From Archilochus colubris (Eukaryota > Chordata > Aves > Apodiformes > Trochilidae), in the NCBI GenBank assembly GCA_023079485.1, contig CM041090.1:34126874-34190873 (forward strand): a stretch of 64,000 bases of DNA, given 5' to 3'. The translations under genes were made by a program, and so were the position numbers. Under the pieces are notes generated by a model. That model did not search any database, was not told the DNA's origin, and was given only the letters and a program-made list of their open reading frames with translations. Positions within the stretch are counted from its first letter, which is position 1. Every line of letters starts with the position of its first letter. Below, in pieces: positions 35,704 through 49,192 of this stretch.

Positions 35704-38700
35704 GTAGTAATATGCAAAGCATCCTTCCATACGTAATGGTATGAAAACCTTTAATGTGTCTTTCTATTATATTGTGTCTTGGTTTTTACCTGGTTTAAAA
35801 TGTTTTTTCATTCTTCTATCAAAGTAAAGCTCTAATATTTTGGTTTTTCCAAGCTGCACAGTCTCAGTAACCAACAGTTCTTTAACCAGCTCCTCTGGGA
35901 TGATGTGATCACTGCAGTTCCTAGAGTATAGAACAAAAAGAACTCCCCTCATAAAATCAGAGGAGCAGAGAAAATGCATTGATGATTTTTCTTGGCTGAG
36001 ATTTTGACCCAGAAGCTTTGAACATGCTGCAGCTGTTATTTACTCTATATCATGATCAATCCCAGGCAGAAAAGGCTTCTAACAGCCTTCTTTTTGCAGG
36101 GCTGGCGTTCTTTCACATAATTCCCACCACCCTGTCTTGACTCCCTACCTTTCCTGTGCTGAAATGCATGCCCTGTGCAGCAGGGCTTTTAAAGTTATCC
36201 TGAGTTTATTTGGAATCTGGGGAATTTATATTTCATGACTTAGGCCCTACTGCAGTTTTATGCCAAGATGAGTTAAGCAGTAAAATATGCTTTAGATCAT
36301 CTTTATGCATCACCATTTTTTACTGTAATGGCTTAGCAGTTTTCTGGTATCTAGTGCTTTTTGTACAGCCTGAGAAACAACTGTTGTTCAATAGCTGCCT
36401 TTGAGGGCTGGGGTAGCAGAAAGGCTTCTCTGACAAGCTTCAAGCTCAGGGAGTCATGTTGGCTTGTGATTTTTGAAGGAAGGAAAGGCTAAAGCAAAAG
36501 TATGTTTAGATGATTTGTAGCACTGTCTGTGCTGGTCTTTCCTGTGTTACACATTTGTACCAGGACAGCGACTGGTGGCTGTTGTAGAAAGTGAGGGCTT
36601 TTTCTATGAGGAAGGGTGAACACATGCCAGTGCCTAAAAGGAGTCCTGCATGGTGTTGGAAGTGATTAGATGTCCAGAAATTCCCAACACTTGTGCTATA
36701 ATTAGTGTCTGGAGGCAAAGGTAAGTTAGGTTGAAGTTTTTCTGCCTCCCACCCTCTTCTAAGAAATGCCAGCCTGGTGCTATCAGGTGTAAAAGGGAAT
36801 AAGGAGTGATAGGAGGTGACATTTGAATAGCAAGCAGCCTGAGGCAGAGGTGATTTTTGAAGGTCCACTCTGAGTTGTGCATTTTATGGTGCAACCCTGG
36901 ACTTTCACACCTTAACATTTGCTGAAAGGGTCTGGCTCCTGCCTAACTAAAGAGAATACAAAGCATTTTTTATCCTTAGTCAAATTCTTCCCTGTCAAAC
37001 TTGAAAGGTAAAGGAAATAAACCCTCTGCATTTAGGAAAACACTCTGCATTTGATTTTATAATGATAGAGGGTCCCTACTGGAGAACAAATTGATTTCGG
37101 GAACATTTATTATGATAAAAAATGAATCATGTTTCAACTAAAAAAGCCAGAAATCTGATGAAAAGAGCAGTCCCAGTTTATGGCAAAGAAACAAACGCAG
37201 AAATTTCTGGTATATTTTGCATGTAATTTCTGCTAATTCTTGCAAAAAATTTATGTTTAAAGAGAGACCTTCTCCATCAAACTTCCTCTCTTGTTTTTGT
37301 GGATAGCTGAATCCCAGTCGAGGGAGCATCAGCATGGAAGTCAAGAGCTGCACCTTGTCATTCAGTTAAGGGAGAAAAAAAAGTTATTTTTCCTTTTGCA
37401 AGTGACTGTAAAAATGAAAAATCACTAAGGTTTCTTATACAAACTTTTTTTTTTTTTTTTTGGTCGCAACAAATGTCTCATCACTGAAGGCTACTGAAGG
37501 ACAAAGACATCTGCCTGCTCTTAAAACCCAGGTACAGCTGTTGCTGTAAAATGAGTACTGTAACTTCTTAGGGAGTCACTGAACTCTAGAGATTCCTTTC
37601 CTGATCAGAGAGAAAGAAGATCCAGGGTGGCATTATGAACTCGTGAACTATCATTCAACATTCAAGTCCTTTTGATTTTCATAAAAGGGATTTTCTGCCT
37701 GTGGAGAATATTCAATAAAATTAGGACTTAGTGTGAAAAAGATCAACTGTGGTTTGCTACCATGGGGTGCTTGAAGAATTAGCAGTGAACTGAAAATGGG
37801 CATAGGTTTTATGACCTTAAGTGTATCCTTGAGATCAGCTGTGGTTTTATTTTGATCTTGGATGCTTAAGTTGGCAACAGCCTTGGATCTCCCAGGGAAA
37901 GAAATGGATGCTGTCATTTATGGCTGCCCAGAGAGAATGATCTTGTGAACCTCTGCTAATTCACCATCAGAAAAACTGCTTGTTTTGAGTCTGCTCTTGA
38001 TTGTCACTGAAATTTTACTCAGTGTCCTCCTATCAGTTCAGCAGACAGCTTCTAGGAAAAGTCATCTCCAAAGGACCTGCCTGGCCTTGTCAGTTCTCCC
38101 ATCCAGTCCTATGAAGAAATGATGTTACTTGCCCTGGATATGGAACCTGCTAGAAACCATCACCTTTCCTTCAATGGCCTTTCAAACGATGGATCATATT
38201 TCAGCACAGAGGCCAACACTGATTTTTCACTCTTTTCCAGCAGCATGTAAGGGCTGTAAATGCAGTACAGATTGTCAGAGGAAAAATAAATGGGAGATGC
38301 ATAAGATTGTACACAGGAAATAGGGTACGTAGGCTTCTTTCTATGGAGAAGGGATAAATGGGGCTGGAGGAGTGGGAGAGGATACAGTTACATAGACTTC
38401 CAGAGACTTTAGGGGAGAAACAGTCTGCTGTGGACTGAGCCTTTCAGAAACACAAAATACATTTGCAGGTAATTTGCAAAGATAATTTTGCTTTGTTATT
38501 TTGTTGCACAATACTGGAGAACTGAAAACTGTGTTTGCATATCAGCCCTGTGGTGTATGTTATCCACCATCCCAGCCTTAAGGTGAGTTTGAAGGGGTCC
38601 ATGTTGTCATTACATTATAGAAGGCAAATTAATTTGCTGCTGTAATCCTTGTGCAGACCATAGGTCAAAAACCAAGACCATTTGGCACTGCATAAAAAAG

Positions 38701-41700
38701 GAAAATTGTAATAGTATTTATTATAACACACACTCCCTGTGATGATAAATCTTCTACAAGAAGTAAAGGTAAGTAAAAGTAAGAAATTATGTGTCATGCC
38801 TTCTTCTGAAGTATTTAAACCTTGAAAATCTGGTTATGAAATTGCTTGACTCTTTCTGGGATGCACTTTTAGGAGAGTACTATAGTGCCAGCTTACAACA
38901 CATTCTTCTGGAGTCATATTAACTGCAAATCAGAGAAGATTGGATTTCTCTCTCTGTAACTTGGGGCAAAAGTGTATCTGCTTGTATATATTCAGAAATA
39001 AATGTTTGTATGACTGCACACAGATTGATGAAAGATTTGCAACTGACTTCAGTGGATTAAACCTGTTTTTGAGATATATCTCTCTGCTTTGATAATCTTT
39101 CAGGCTTTAGGCAGCAGCTCTGGTAGAGATAGTTAAACTTTTCTGCAATTTTTGTTTTGTTGTTGACATTTTTTATCAACATTTCAAACTTGCACAGATG
39201 AAATGAGGAACATGGACAAACCATGAAAGCTGTGATCTATTTCCAGCTGGTTTTGGTGAGTGATGATGAAAACCCTGGACTGAGATGTTGGAGGTTGTAC
39301 TGTTTGCTTTGCTTCCTGTATCTAATTTGGCTGCAGTTCAGAGGACCAGGGTTAGGAACTTACAGCCATGGTTAAATATTAGACAGCAGTGCTGTGTAAG
39401 CTGGTTTTAGTGGTCTCTGCCCATTGCCTTTCTGCTCTCCTGTGCCAGCACAGCGTTTTCCAGGCTGTGCAGTGAAATGCATCAGGGCACCAATTCAGTC
39501 AAAAGATAACTTTGCAAGAAATAAAAGGAAAAATTATGAAAGATTAGTTTGTATTTCAGCTGGATCAGTTCCTGAAGAAGTTCACAGCATTGCCTTGTAG
39601 GAAGCTGAGCTGGCAGGACTGAGAGAACAACCCAGGGGCAGGAGCTGGTTATTACTGCAACTGGAAAAAGGAAAGGTTTGTCTATTGAGGTCTCTCAGCA
39701 GCCTATAGGGAGAAGGCATGCCTGCTGACTGCACCTAAAATTTGCAGGGTCTAATGGAATACCCTGGCTACCCTGTAGGTGCTAAGCCAGGCACATGGGC
39801 ACGTCTCTGCTAGACATGAAGCACTATTTCTCTCATTTGCATTCTTGAGCTAAAATACTGTAGGAATATCTGATGTACCACAAAGGGCAGAAGGATGTAT
39901 ACCTCTTTTGGTGAGATTTCCAGTCAGTTTCTACAGATTCAGCTTGTTTTGATAAGATCCTGTAAAACTCATGAAGTTTTCAGTGCTTCTGACTTAGGTG
40001 AACGTGAACCCTTTTGGTCTGTATAGGGAAGAAAGAAAATAATTTGGAAGAATGAAGGGCGTTGGTGGGAAGGGAGTGTAGTGTGGGAAGAAGAATAAAA
40101 TGGTTTTGGCATGTTTTTTAGTACTTGAGAATCTGTATGTGATGTGTGTTTGTGTTTCTGGAATTAAATTTGAATGCTCTTAAACATTGACAACAATTTA
40201 ATGTAAATTTGAGGTGTTAATGAGAAACTTAAAAGCAGACCTTTGAAAAGCAGAAGCATCACCTATATTTTCCTAGTCTGACCTGAAAGGCTCTGATGAT
40301 TTTATGCTGAGTTTCCTGTGGTGGAAGGAATAATTGTCCCAGATGATGATAGCACTTCCTCCCCTCTTTGGGGAATCTTGAGGAGAAATTCATCTGAGCT
40401 GTGAGGCTCTAAAATACTGTGGTAAAGGAACAGTGGAAATACAATAGACAGACAGAGCTTGGTCCCTGCACACATCCGTCTCCTGCTGCCTTCCTCAGAG
40501 AGGGGAATGTTTGCTCTCATTAGGAGATGCCTGTCTCAGAGGAAGTGCTTCTTTGTGTTTTCAGAAGTCTCAGTGCCTCCCATACTTGGAACGATTTGAG
40601 TTTCTGTAGGACAGACCTCAGTAAAAGTTTTTAGGTTTGTCATGCACTAAGGCTCTGGTGACTGACTGACTGAATGGCATCTTTATAGACTCCTTTACAG
40701 CAGGAGGTTCCTGGGTGGATGGCAGTCAAGCTGCAAGTTTCCCAGAGTTCAGACTTCTGTATAGCTTAGATCTGGTCATTAAATCACAGATGTTTCTCTG
40801 AAAAAGCTGAGTGTGCACGAAGTTGCTCCTTTTCAACATAGCATGTCTAGTGACTTGGGGAAAGCATAGACCAAATGGAACAGCTACTTGGTTTAAGTGT
40901 TTGTTTGGACATTTAATATACAAAAGACCTGGTATGTGGCTGTATCCCTAAGACAAAGAGAATGATGCATTGTGTTTGCAGATAGTTATGTAAATATTTT
41001 TCCATTTGCATCTCTACCTTTAATATCTTTTGAACCCAGTGTTCTTAATAGCAAATGTGTGTTGGGCTAACTATAAATTCAGATCTGCACATAAAAACAA
41101 TTAAATGTGCTAAATTTACAAAAATGTCATGTGTGTGTCTTTGTATGTACACGTGTGTAAATAAAGATTATTATATTGTGAAAATGGGCACACAGTGTGA
41201 TCTGCCCAATCTTAGATTGCAGATAGCACAAAAATCTGCTCTTCATCAAAATAAAAGTCTTTCTGTAATAGCAATGTATACTGAATATTTTTTTACACAT
41301 GCAGGAAAATTTGTTTTAATACATGGATTTTCCCCCCCATTTTAAACTCTTAAGTGCCTAATTTCTAGGCATTCTGAGCTCACTCAGAAAGGGTGAGAAG
41401 CTAAAGTCATGATGGTTGATGACAGGAACTAAAACAATTTTCCTGTCACCAAAATATATGAAATTGCTCTTCAGGTGAAAACTTCACCTAATCAATGCAA
41501 ACTTTTTCTTGCTTACCTCCTTCCTGCACTATTGCAGCGAAAACTAAAGTGGTCTCTTGTGTAGGTTATCATTTCCAGGTCTCTACAATGCTTATCTAGC
41601 AGAGCAGCCAGACAAATAGCAGCACTCGGCAGGATGAGGCACTGAATTTAATATGATGAAGGCAATCATTTGAAAGAAAAGCAAAGTCAAATAATTTTCA

Positions 41701-42458
41701 ACTGTAGAAACAGCTTGTGGATCATTGAAAAGCAACACATTTGGAACACAGATGGCTGGTTTTTTCTCCCCAAAAATAACAAATGAAGAAAAAACCCTCC
41801 CTTTGTTACTTATTTTTTAAATGCAGTATTTATACTGAGTAACTATTCAGATCTCCTTATGGACAAACGCAGATGAGGGCTTTTCACTGATGAGCACCTG
41901 GTCTTAATTATTTTTAGCGGAACAGGGGAGGATGGTCAGGAAACTTTTGGAAAGGAGTTGTGTTTTTATTTCCTTTATGCTGATGAAATTGCTTCTTCTT
42001 AACAAAAATAATTCACTTAAATTTTAAAATATGAAGAATAATGTGCTGGTATCAGCTAATGCTGAAAGCAGAAGGGTACCCTCCTGATAAAGACAGTGTC
42101 CAGCCATGGGAACAGGTCTGCACATGACTGGAAAAAAGTAATTATCTCTTCAAGACATATGTCAACCACTGACTACATCAGGTTTGTCCTGTTCCTGAAG
42201 CCTGGTATAAATAACAAGCTCAGGATTCAGACAGACTGCTCAACCCACTGCTGCCTTAATGCATAGGACCTCCACTCTTTATGTCAGGAAACCATGGCAC
42301 GCTGTGGGTTGCATTATAGCCATGGGTCTTTGTCTAGGATCTTGTCTTGGTCAGGGGCCATAGTATGAACCTGTGACTGTGGAACAAGTTCTCTTTGGGT
42401 CTGGGGCACTGGCAGGAGCCATACACTCAAGTAAGAAGGATTTAATTCAGCATAGCAG
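35704..42458. other. Long non-coding spacer
   Basis: No gene could be supported. It holds a T17 run at 37445-37461 and a donor-like AAG/GTAAGT near 38766-38774. The only protein-like hint is the MYND-resembling frame at 38246-38320, listed separately. Confidence 0.57.
38246..38323 (+). other. Short frame resembling half a MYND zinc finger
   Basis: The frame reads CKGCKCSTDCQRKNKWEMHK, then IVHRK and a stop at 38321-38323. The order C-x2-C, C-x3-C-Q, W-x2-H-K, then His where MYND usually has Cys, resembles the second zinc-binding half of a MYND finger (typical pattern C-x2-C...YC-x3-CQ..xW..HK..C). About four residues are missing between the CxxC and the YC position. A pyrimidine tract with AG at 38231-38240 just before it looks like a splice acceptor, and GG/GTACGT at 38323-38330 is donor-like but lies after the stop. 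It may be a decayed exon or pseudogene fragment, or chance; the parent protein is not recognised. Confidence 0.2.
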
Positions 42459-42506
42459 TCTCTACCTTTGTCTCTGCCTTTGTCTCTGCCTTTGTCTCTA
42501 CCTTTG
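42459..42506 (+). repeat. 12-bp tandem repeat, four copies
   Basis: Four consecutive units: TCTCTACCTTTG, TCTCTGCCTTTG, TCTCTGCCTTTG, TCTCTACCTTTG. The outer and inner pairs differ at one base. The array is nearly all pyrimidine and is followed at once by CAGG, so it reads as a long polypyrimidine tract with an acceptor-like AG. Confidence 0.97.
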
Positions 42507-45500
42507 CAGGATTGCCTAGGAGTGAGGCCATGCCACTGCTCTACAACTGGCCCTTGTCTTGGGCTTGGTGTTTGGGAATATCAGGGTTGGACTGAGGGTA
42601 GACGTGGGCTAGTGGCTCTGTGCTTTGGGACACTTCAGGAGGTCAGGTTAGAATTTTACCAGTCTTCTGCTACTATGTATGACAGCTTATGATGAATTAC
42701 CTGTATTTTCCTTCTCTAAAATACCAAATAGTTGTAGGCTGCCTGAGATAACTAATGCTGGAGAGTCTCCAGGAAACAAGTTATTATACAAATGAGGAAA
42801 TAATTAAGTCTCTGCAGGATTGTCTGCCCCCATATCAAATAAGCATGTGAAACTTTTGTCCCATCCTAAACATTGTCAGAAAAAATACCCATGGTTTCTA
42901 CTTTGGCTGCTGGTCTTGTTTTATGGTGCATCATTGCTTCTAACAGCTGTGTGTGCATCATGGTGCAAGGGAGCATAGCACCAAGGGAGATGCTGTTTGC
43001 AGAAATTGCTACAGCAGAAGCTGGAAAAAAATATTGAACTTTTTTGCTCCCCTGTTCTTATCTGTACAACCAAAGTGACTATTTTAAGAGCATTTAATTG
43101 CGAAGCAAAAAAGGAAAGATAAGGACTTTTAGAAAATGAGTTACTCTTGGCTTTCTTGTGTTCCACCATATTTTCTATTACACTGTAATGAAGGATTTTC
43201 TTTTTCCAAACATTACTTTTGGAGCCATGCACCTAGTCATACATGCTTCACAGTCTTCCCATCTTGTACCTAATGAAAAGGTCACGCAGTGTCTGACAGC
43301 GAACAGCATTTGCTCAGCAGTGGCTCTTTTCCCCTCCTATGCTGTCAGCAATTCATCTAACCTTGTTCCCTGCACCCCTCTGGTGTGCAAACCTATTTCA
43401 CTGGCAGTTGCACTATTTTGCGTCTGCAGATCAACATGGAATTTGCAAATGTGTCCTTTTTTACAGAATAAAAGCCTGCTTAGAGAGGGCTTGTGGTGGG
43501 GCTGCTTGGGGTGAGCTGGAAGAGGAGTTAAGGCTGATGGCCTCCTCAGGAAAAGTGTCCCATCAGTTCCCAAAAGATGGGACTGCTCCTCCTCCAGGGC
43601 AGTGTCACTGCTGCGGTGAGAGGGAAACTCGATGCCTATTTTAATTTACAAGTTCTCCCATGAAGAACCTGAGAGGATTTGAAAGGGGAATGGGTCGATT
43701 TACAATTAGAACCATGCAAATAGATGCTTTCTGTTCAGCAATGCTACATAAAATGGTGAGGGCAACATCAAATGGAAAAGCATTAATGGCACAGTGTTGA
43801 TTTGAAGGAATGTGTTTCCAGGTAAAGAGGCTGGAAGCAGGATGTGCCCTGGTAAAACAGCTACGTGAGATCATGTGAAGTATCCAGGTCTTGTAAAGGT
43901 GTGTAAAACAGCTTTTCTGAGATTGTGCAAGCAGATAGAAAAAGTATGAAGGGAGGCATAATATTATGTCTCCCAGCTTCTTTTAGAAGAGGCCTTTAAT
44001 TACATTTAGGTATACTTAAGTTTATGTGAAGCCATTATGAGTAAGACAAGTATTTTTTTCTTTATTTGCTTTTAACTTTTTTTATTAGTAGCTGTCAAGA
44101 CAGTCCCAAGCCAAACCCCAGCATCTGACAACTTTGATCTTTAGGAAAGTTCATACTAGCTTTAAATTTTGTCTTGTCCTTCATCAGTTTAATGGGTCTA
44201 GAACTCCCACTTTTATAGTATTCAGACTAGGTGAATTTTTTCAGATAAAATAAGAGCCTGTGGAAATCTTGAATCAAATCTGAGCACTTTCATAGGTTGC
44301 AAAATGTTCTGACAAACTCATTACAAGGAAAAAAAAGTCTGATTTGCCATCAGCTTAGCATTTCCTTGCTTTGAGCTGAAAGCACTGGAATTTTTTTTAT
44401 GTCCTCCAAGGACAGAGGGCATTGTAAAATGAACCAAAAAATAAATATCTGTCTCTATAAGAAATATTTGGATACTTCAGGTTCTGGTATTGCTTCTGGT
44501 TGGATGACTAATTTTGCAGCTTCTTTTCCTTCTTGAAGATTTTTTCCTCCAGAAACAGTGGATGGGACATTTTTTCCTGTAAGATCTGTGAGAGCCTGGA
44601 GGTGGCCACTGAAGGTAATAATGCTTAAGATCCAAATAGGTGAGGTTAAGGTGCTGATTTTTCCAGTCCCACTTCAATCAGCGAAGTGACTAGTACTGCT
44701 GTAATGATGAGATGAGTAAATGCTCCCAAACATAGGCGAATATTAAAGGCTGAAAATCCTTAGGGAATCACATGCCCTCCTTGTGAACTGCTGGAAATAT
44801 GCTTCATCATCAACTGCGTTCTGTGGGTAGATGCCAATTATATGAAAGCCCGTCTCTCTAGATCTAGTGTTACTTCAGTGCTGGGGGGCTGGAGCTTTGT
44901 ACAATATGCTCTTTTCTTCTCTGACTGGTAAAGCAGCACAAAATAGAATTATTAGTATAAATACACGTTGCCTACAAAATGTAAATCCAGCAATTAGACT
45001 TTTCCCTGGTGGTGCGCTCTAATGAGAGGTACCATATTCTTTGTGTTGCTGTAGGGAAGCAGTGGGTGTAGCAGTGGGGCTTGGCTAATTTACCAGGGAA
45101 TCCTCAGGATACAAAATTTTTCCTTGATAAGAGAGAAGCAGTTTGTATTCCAGGCAACATTCATCTCAGGCAAGCTTGCCTCCCAAAAGTACAGCGCTGG
45201 GAGTACCACCATTTACAATTTATGATATGATTTCTGAGGCCTTCTGACATGTGCAGGCTGGTGAAAACCTTTATGGAAGGAGTTACTTAATCCTCTTTAA
45301 TCCTGAGAAGGATTGTGTAGATGTAGGGAAAGCTCTGACAAGCAAGAGGTGGCTGGGGGGGGTTGTTGGATCCTTTGAGAAGTTTGCTCTTGTCCTTTTG
45401 GATTGAAAAATGTATTTGCCATTTCTCCTTTATGCACTATGTCGGGAGTGTGGAGTTGCTGATATTTTGTACCTTCACTTTTTAAATTTATGGCCCTGTG

Positions 45501-46401
45501 TTTTGTGTCCTGGTTTGTACGTGTTGTAATGACTGCATTGTAATTATAGATGGTGAAACATTTCGTAAAGCTGCAGTAGAAAAGGCTTCTAATCTGAAAG
45601 GAAAATGCTGGGATTGTCTTGTCAAGACAGCACCTTGTACTTTTCTGTGACCTCTCTAGAAAAAACCCTGACCCATGGTAATTTAATTATTGTTTATTGT
45701 GATGGGCAGATAACAAAGTAAATGTTGCAGTGGACTGATTGCCATCTCCACTTTAGGAGAAGGATCTTGACAGCCTAATTTCACTGAGTCCAGCTGCTGG
45801 CTTTTTTTGTCTTCTGCCTGATGAGTTAGTACTTTGTGTAGTTGGAGGAACCCTAGGGCTGCTGATAGTAACCCTGAATCAGATCTTGGGAGTGCTGAGC
45901 AATGACTGTTCCCTATCTGCTTGAGGTTATTTTCAGTCTCAAAGCTTTCTCCATTTGTGGGAGATGCTGATGAAATGGAAACTAATAGACAATGTGGGTG
46001 CTTAGTGCCCCTGAAAGTCAGGCTTGATAATGAGGGACTGAGGTTAGGGTCCAGAAATGTAAGCAACCTCAAATAGGAGCATTTGTTAATAAATTTATAT
46101 AGTACATAAGTACTGACAGAAAATGTAAATGACATCAGGGTGAGTGTATGTGCTAAGTAAGCTTGAATGCTTTGGTTCATTATCAAATTTCTCTGTGGTT
46201 TTTCTTATATGTTCCTGAGCGTGCATCCCAGGGGTTTTTTGTAGGCAGGCAGAAACTCATTTTTCTTCTACATTAAGTCAACCAAAAGTTGTGCAACCAC
46301 ATTAGATCTAAACCCAGCTTTACAGAAGGATACACCCTTAGTAGTGATATAATGTAACCGTGTGATAAAACCTATGAGCATGGGACATTTTCTTTGCGTT
46401 T

Positions 46402-46451
46402 TACTTGTATTATGTAGTACAGGTATGTACTACACACAAGTAGTACAAGTA
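46402..46451 (+). repeat. Imperfect inverted repeat (hairpin)
   Basis: TACTTGTA at 46402-46409 pairs with TACAAGTA at 46444-46451, and inside it GTAGTAC at 46414-46420 pairs with GTACTAC at 46426-46432 around a short loop. The arms also contain GTAGTACA-type direct repeats, so it may have arisen by local template switching. No RNA family is recognised. Confidence 0.7.
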
Positions 46452-49100
46452 TGGCTGTTGAGATAGATCCATTCATTCTGATGTTATAAAAATCAGCTCA
46501 TCTTACAGAAAAGAGCTCTAAGCAAGTTTTGAAGCAGCTCATCCAGAGATATTAAATGAAAAATTTTTGGGAACCTGGCTTAAATGCTTGGCAAACTTAA
46601 GTCGAGGTTAGAGTGAAGTCAGAAGGTCCCAAATGCAGGAAATCTGAGTAGTGTTTTTTCCATGGTAATTTTGGATCCTTCAGACTTTGTGTGGTAAGAC
46701 TAAAGGAGTCTGTGATAAAGTTTAGCCCTGCCCTGATGAAGTCAGGGGTAACATTAGTCTTAATATCAGGGGAGATGATTTGCTTTCAGGGCTTGTCTGT
46801 GAGATGGAACAGATGATCGTTTCTTCACAGAATTGTGTTTCTGATATACAAAAGCCATCGCTGTACTAAAATGTGACTTCTTACCAGATAAGGTTTTTAC
46901 CTCCCTAACATTCATTTGAAAAAAAGCTGGGACATTCTCAATGTTAAAAAAAATAACCAAACATATTTCCTTGCTTAATGAATGTTTTATTGTGAAATCT
47001 AGGCTAATTATACTTAGCTGAAAAGCAAGCCAAAACAAAAATTAAACATTACAACATTAACAGAAGAAAATTATATAACTGACCCAAACTGATTTTTTTT
47101 TCTCCCTGGACATTTACTTACAAAATAACTTTGTTTTTGACATTTTAACTTAATTTCTACAAAAAATATGGCTGCTCAGATATTTCTGTAAGTTAGAAAT
47201 CTGTTTTCTGCCTATTTCAGCTTTAGGTCTGGCATCTTATCTGGACGGTCTGTTGAAAACTTACTTGATGAGCCAAATTTAATCAGTAACTGCAAACAAT
47301 CCTAACTTGAGTGATACTTAGAGTGGAGCCTGCCTCTAGGATTCCCTTTGAGATCCTAATCAGGTTGTGAACTTTTTCCTGCTACAAAGCTATAAAGGGA
47401 TTAAGGTCACTTGTTCCAGAGAGTTAGTCTAGATTTTCATTTGTGTGTCTCTGGGCCGTCTGCATCACCACTTTTTAAAAATTTCTAAACATTCCCCCGA
47501 AGTTTTTGTTTTCCATATTTTTCTCTCAGCTCCTATGGATACTCAGGTAATAGCAAAGATCCCCTACATCTTTCAGTAAGTTATCAAGAGCTGTAGGTGC
47601 TGGAGTGTTAACAGTGTTCAAAGACTTAATTTGCAGGAGCTACAGAGGAAGGGAAGGAAGAAAAAAAGGAGTAGCAAACATTAATGAGGTAGGACAGGCT
47701 TTTGTTGAGGTGGCACAGACACTCTGCTCTTTTGGGCTCTGATTTGAATGGGTGGGTGTCTGAACTTTGCTGAATGGCAGGTAAATGCTGAAGATGATGC
47801 ACCCCCAATTAAAAATCGTATTGTTCAACTGAGCTGTAATGAGCAAACACCAGGAGTACTGGGACCCTTTCTCTACCTTTCCACTCCCTCTCTTGATTTC
47901 TGGAGCCCTGCAAGGAGCAGGGACATGGAAGGCAAATTAGAGTTAGAGCTTCGCTTTTAGGGAAAGGTACCCTGGTGGGAACAGAAGCTGCTCAAATATC
48001 TTGGGCTGCCTCCCACAGTAGCTGCAGTCTTTTGCCTACCTTGTGACAACTACCCATCCTGATGATACTTTTAATCAGTAAAAATAAAATGGAGATGATC
48101 TGCATTTGCCTTGCAGTGAAAACTTACTGGGTTGGGAGACTGGGAGAAACATGAGAGGGACAGGATTCATTATTTATAGCCATTCCTGTAGTGCTTATCA
48201 CCACAGTGTCTATAAGTGTGCACCATTGACAAGACTCTAAATGTGAGATAAAATTTAATAATGCATTAATAATAATGTGCACTTGTCTGTGGTGGCAGCA
48301 GTTTTGACTGAGACGACTTAAAATGGGAAGAAGAGGGAGCTGCCATAGCTCAGTGAAGGTGGAAATCTGCTACTGCAGAGGGTGAAGAGGAGACAGGGGA
48401 GCTGGAGGGAGGCAGTGGGATCAGGAAAGGGAGAAGACATCCCAGAGGTGCTGGGGTCTGCCACAGAGTCAGGGCAGCAAAAGGCAGGGGTGGGGGATCA
48501 GCAGCTTTGCAAAAATGAATACGTTTAAAGTGAGTATTCAGGAATAAACAAGAATGTACTTGAACTTAATTATTAAAGGCTTCCCATGCTGCCCTGCCAT
48601 ATCCATATGAACACATGCAGAGGCCTGCATGGCTCCTGCTCTGAGGTAATGACAGAAGATAACCAAGCCTGGAGTTTGCCTTGTTAAAAGGCTACGTTTC
48701 AAAGCTAGCACCCCGGCTCATGAAATCTTTTCTCCCCCTCCCACTTGTTTTATTATCCAATCCTTCTCTCTTGCTCCTCTTTGTTCCTTTTTCCTGCCTC
48801 TAACCTAGAAAAAGGCAGTTCACACCCCTTTGGTAGCACTGGGGACAAGTGCAGTGGCTTTACCATCCTGCTGATGAGGCAGGGGGGAAGCAGGGAGCGC
48901 AGTCTCAAGCAGAGCCAGAAGCAGTTGTGCCTGAAGCAGTGCTCATTGCAGTCAGGCCTGCATCCAGATTAATTTATTTTTCATCAATTTGCTTATCATT
49001 CAGTTGTGTAACCTTCTATAGAAAACCTGCAGTATCAGGCACAGCTTTGGCAATACAACAATGCAAGGAGCTGAGAAACAGAACCTTCTTAAGGTCAAGG

Positions 49101-49192
49101 CGTTTTTGGGGGTTTTGGTTTTTATTGTGTTCTTTTTTGTTTGTTTGTTTGGTTTGTGTTTTGTGGTGTTTTTTTTTTTTTTTTTTTTTTTT
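49101..49192 (+). repeat. T/G-rich tract ending in T24
   Basis: G/T-only sequence with GTTT units, ending in 24 T residues at 49169-49192, followed by CCCCAG. Open frames through it on both strands are homopolymer artefacts. Confidence 0.95.

Noticed and set aside
45683..46186. A 167-codon minus-strand open frame.
   Set aside because: No domain, signal or splice context recognised; low-complexity Ser/Leu content typical of random frames.
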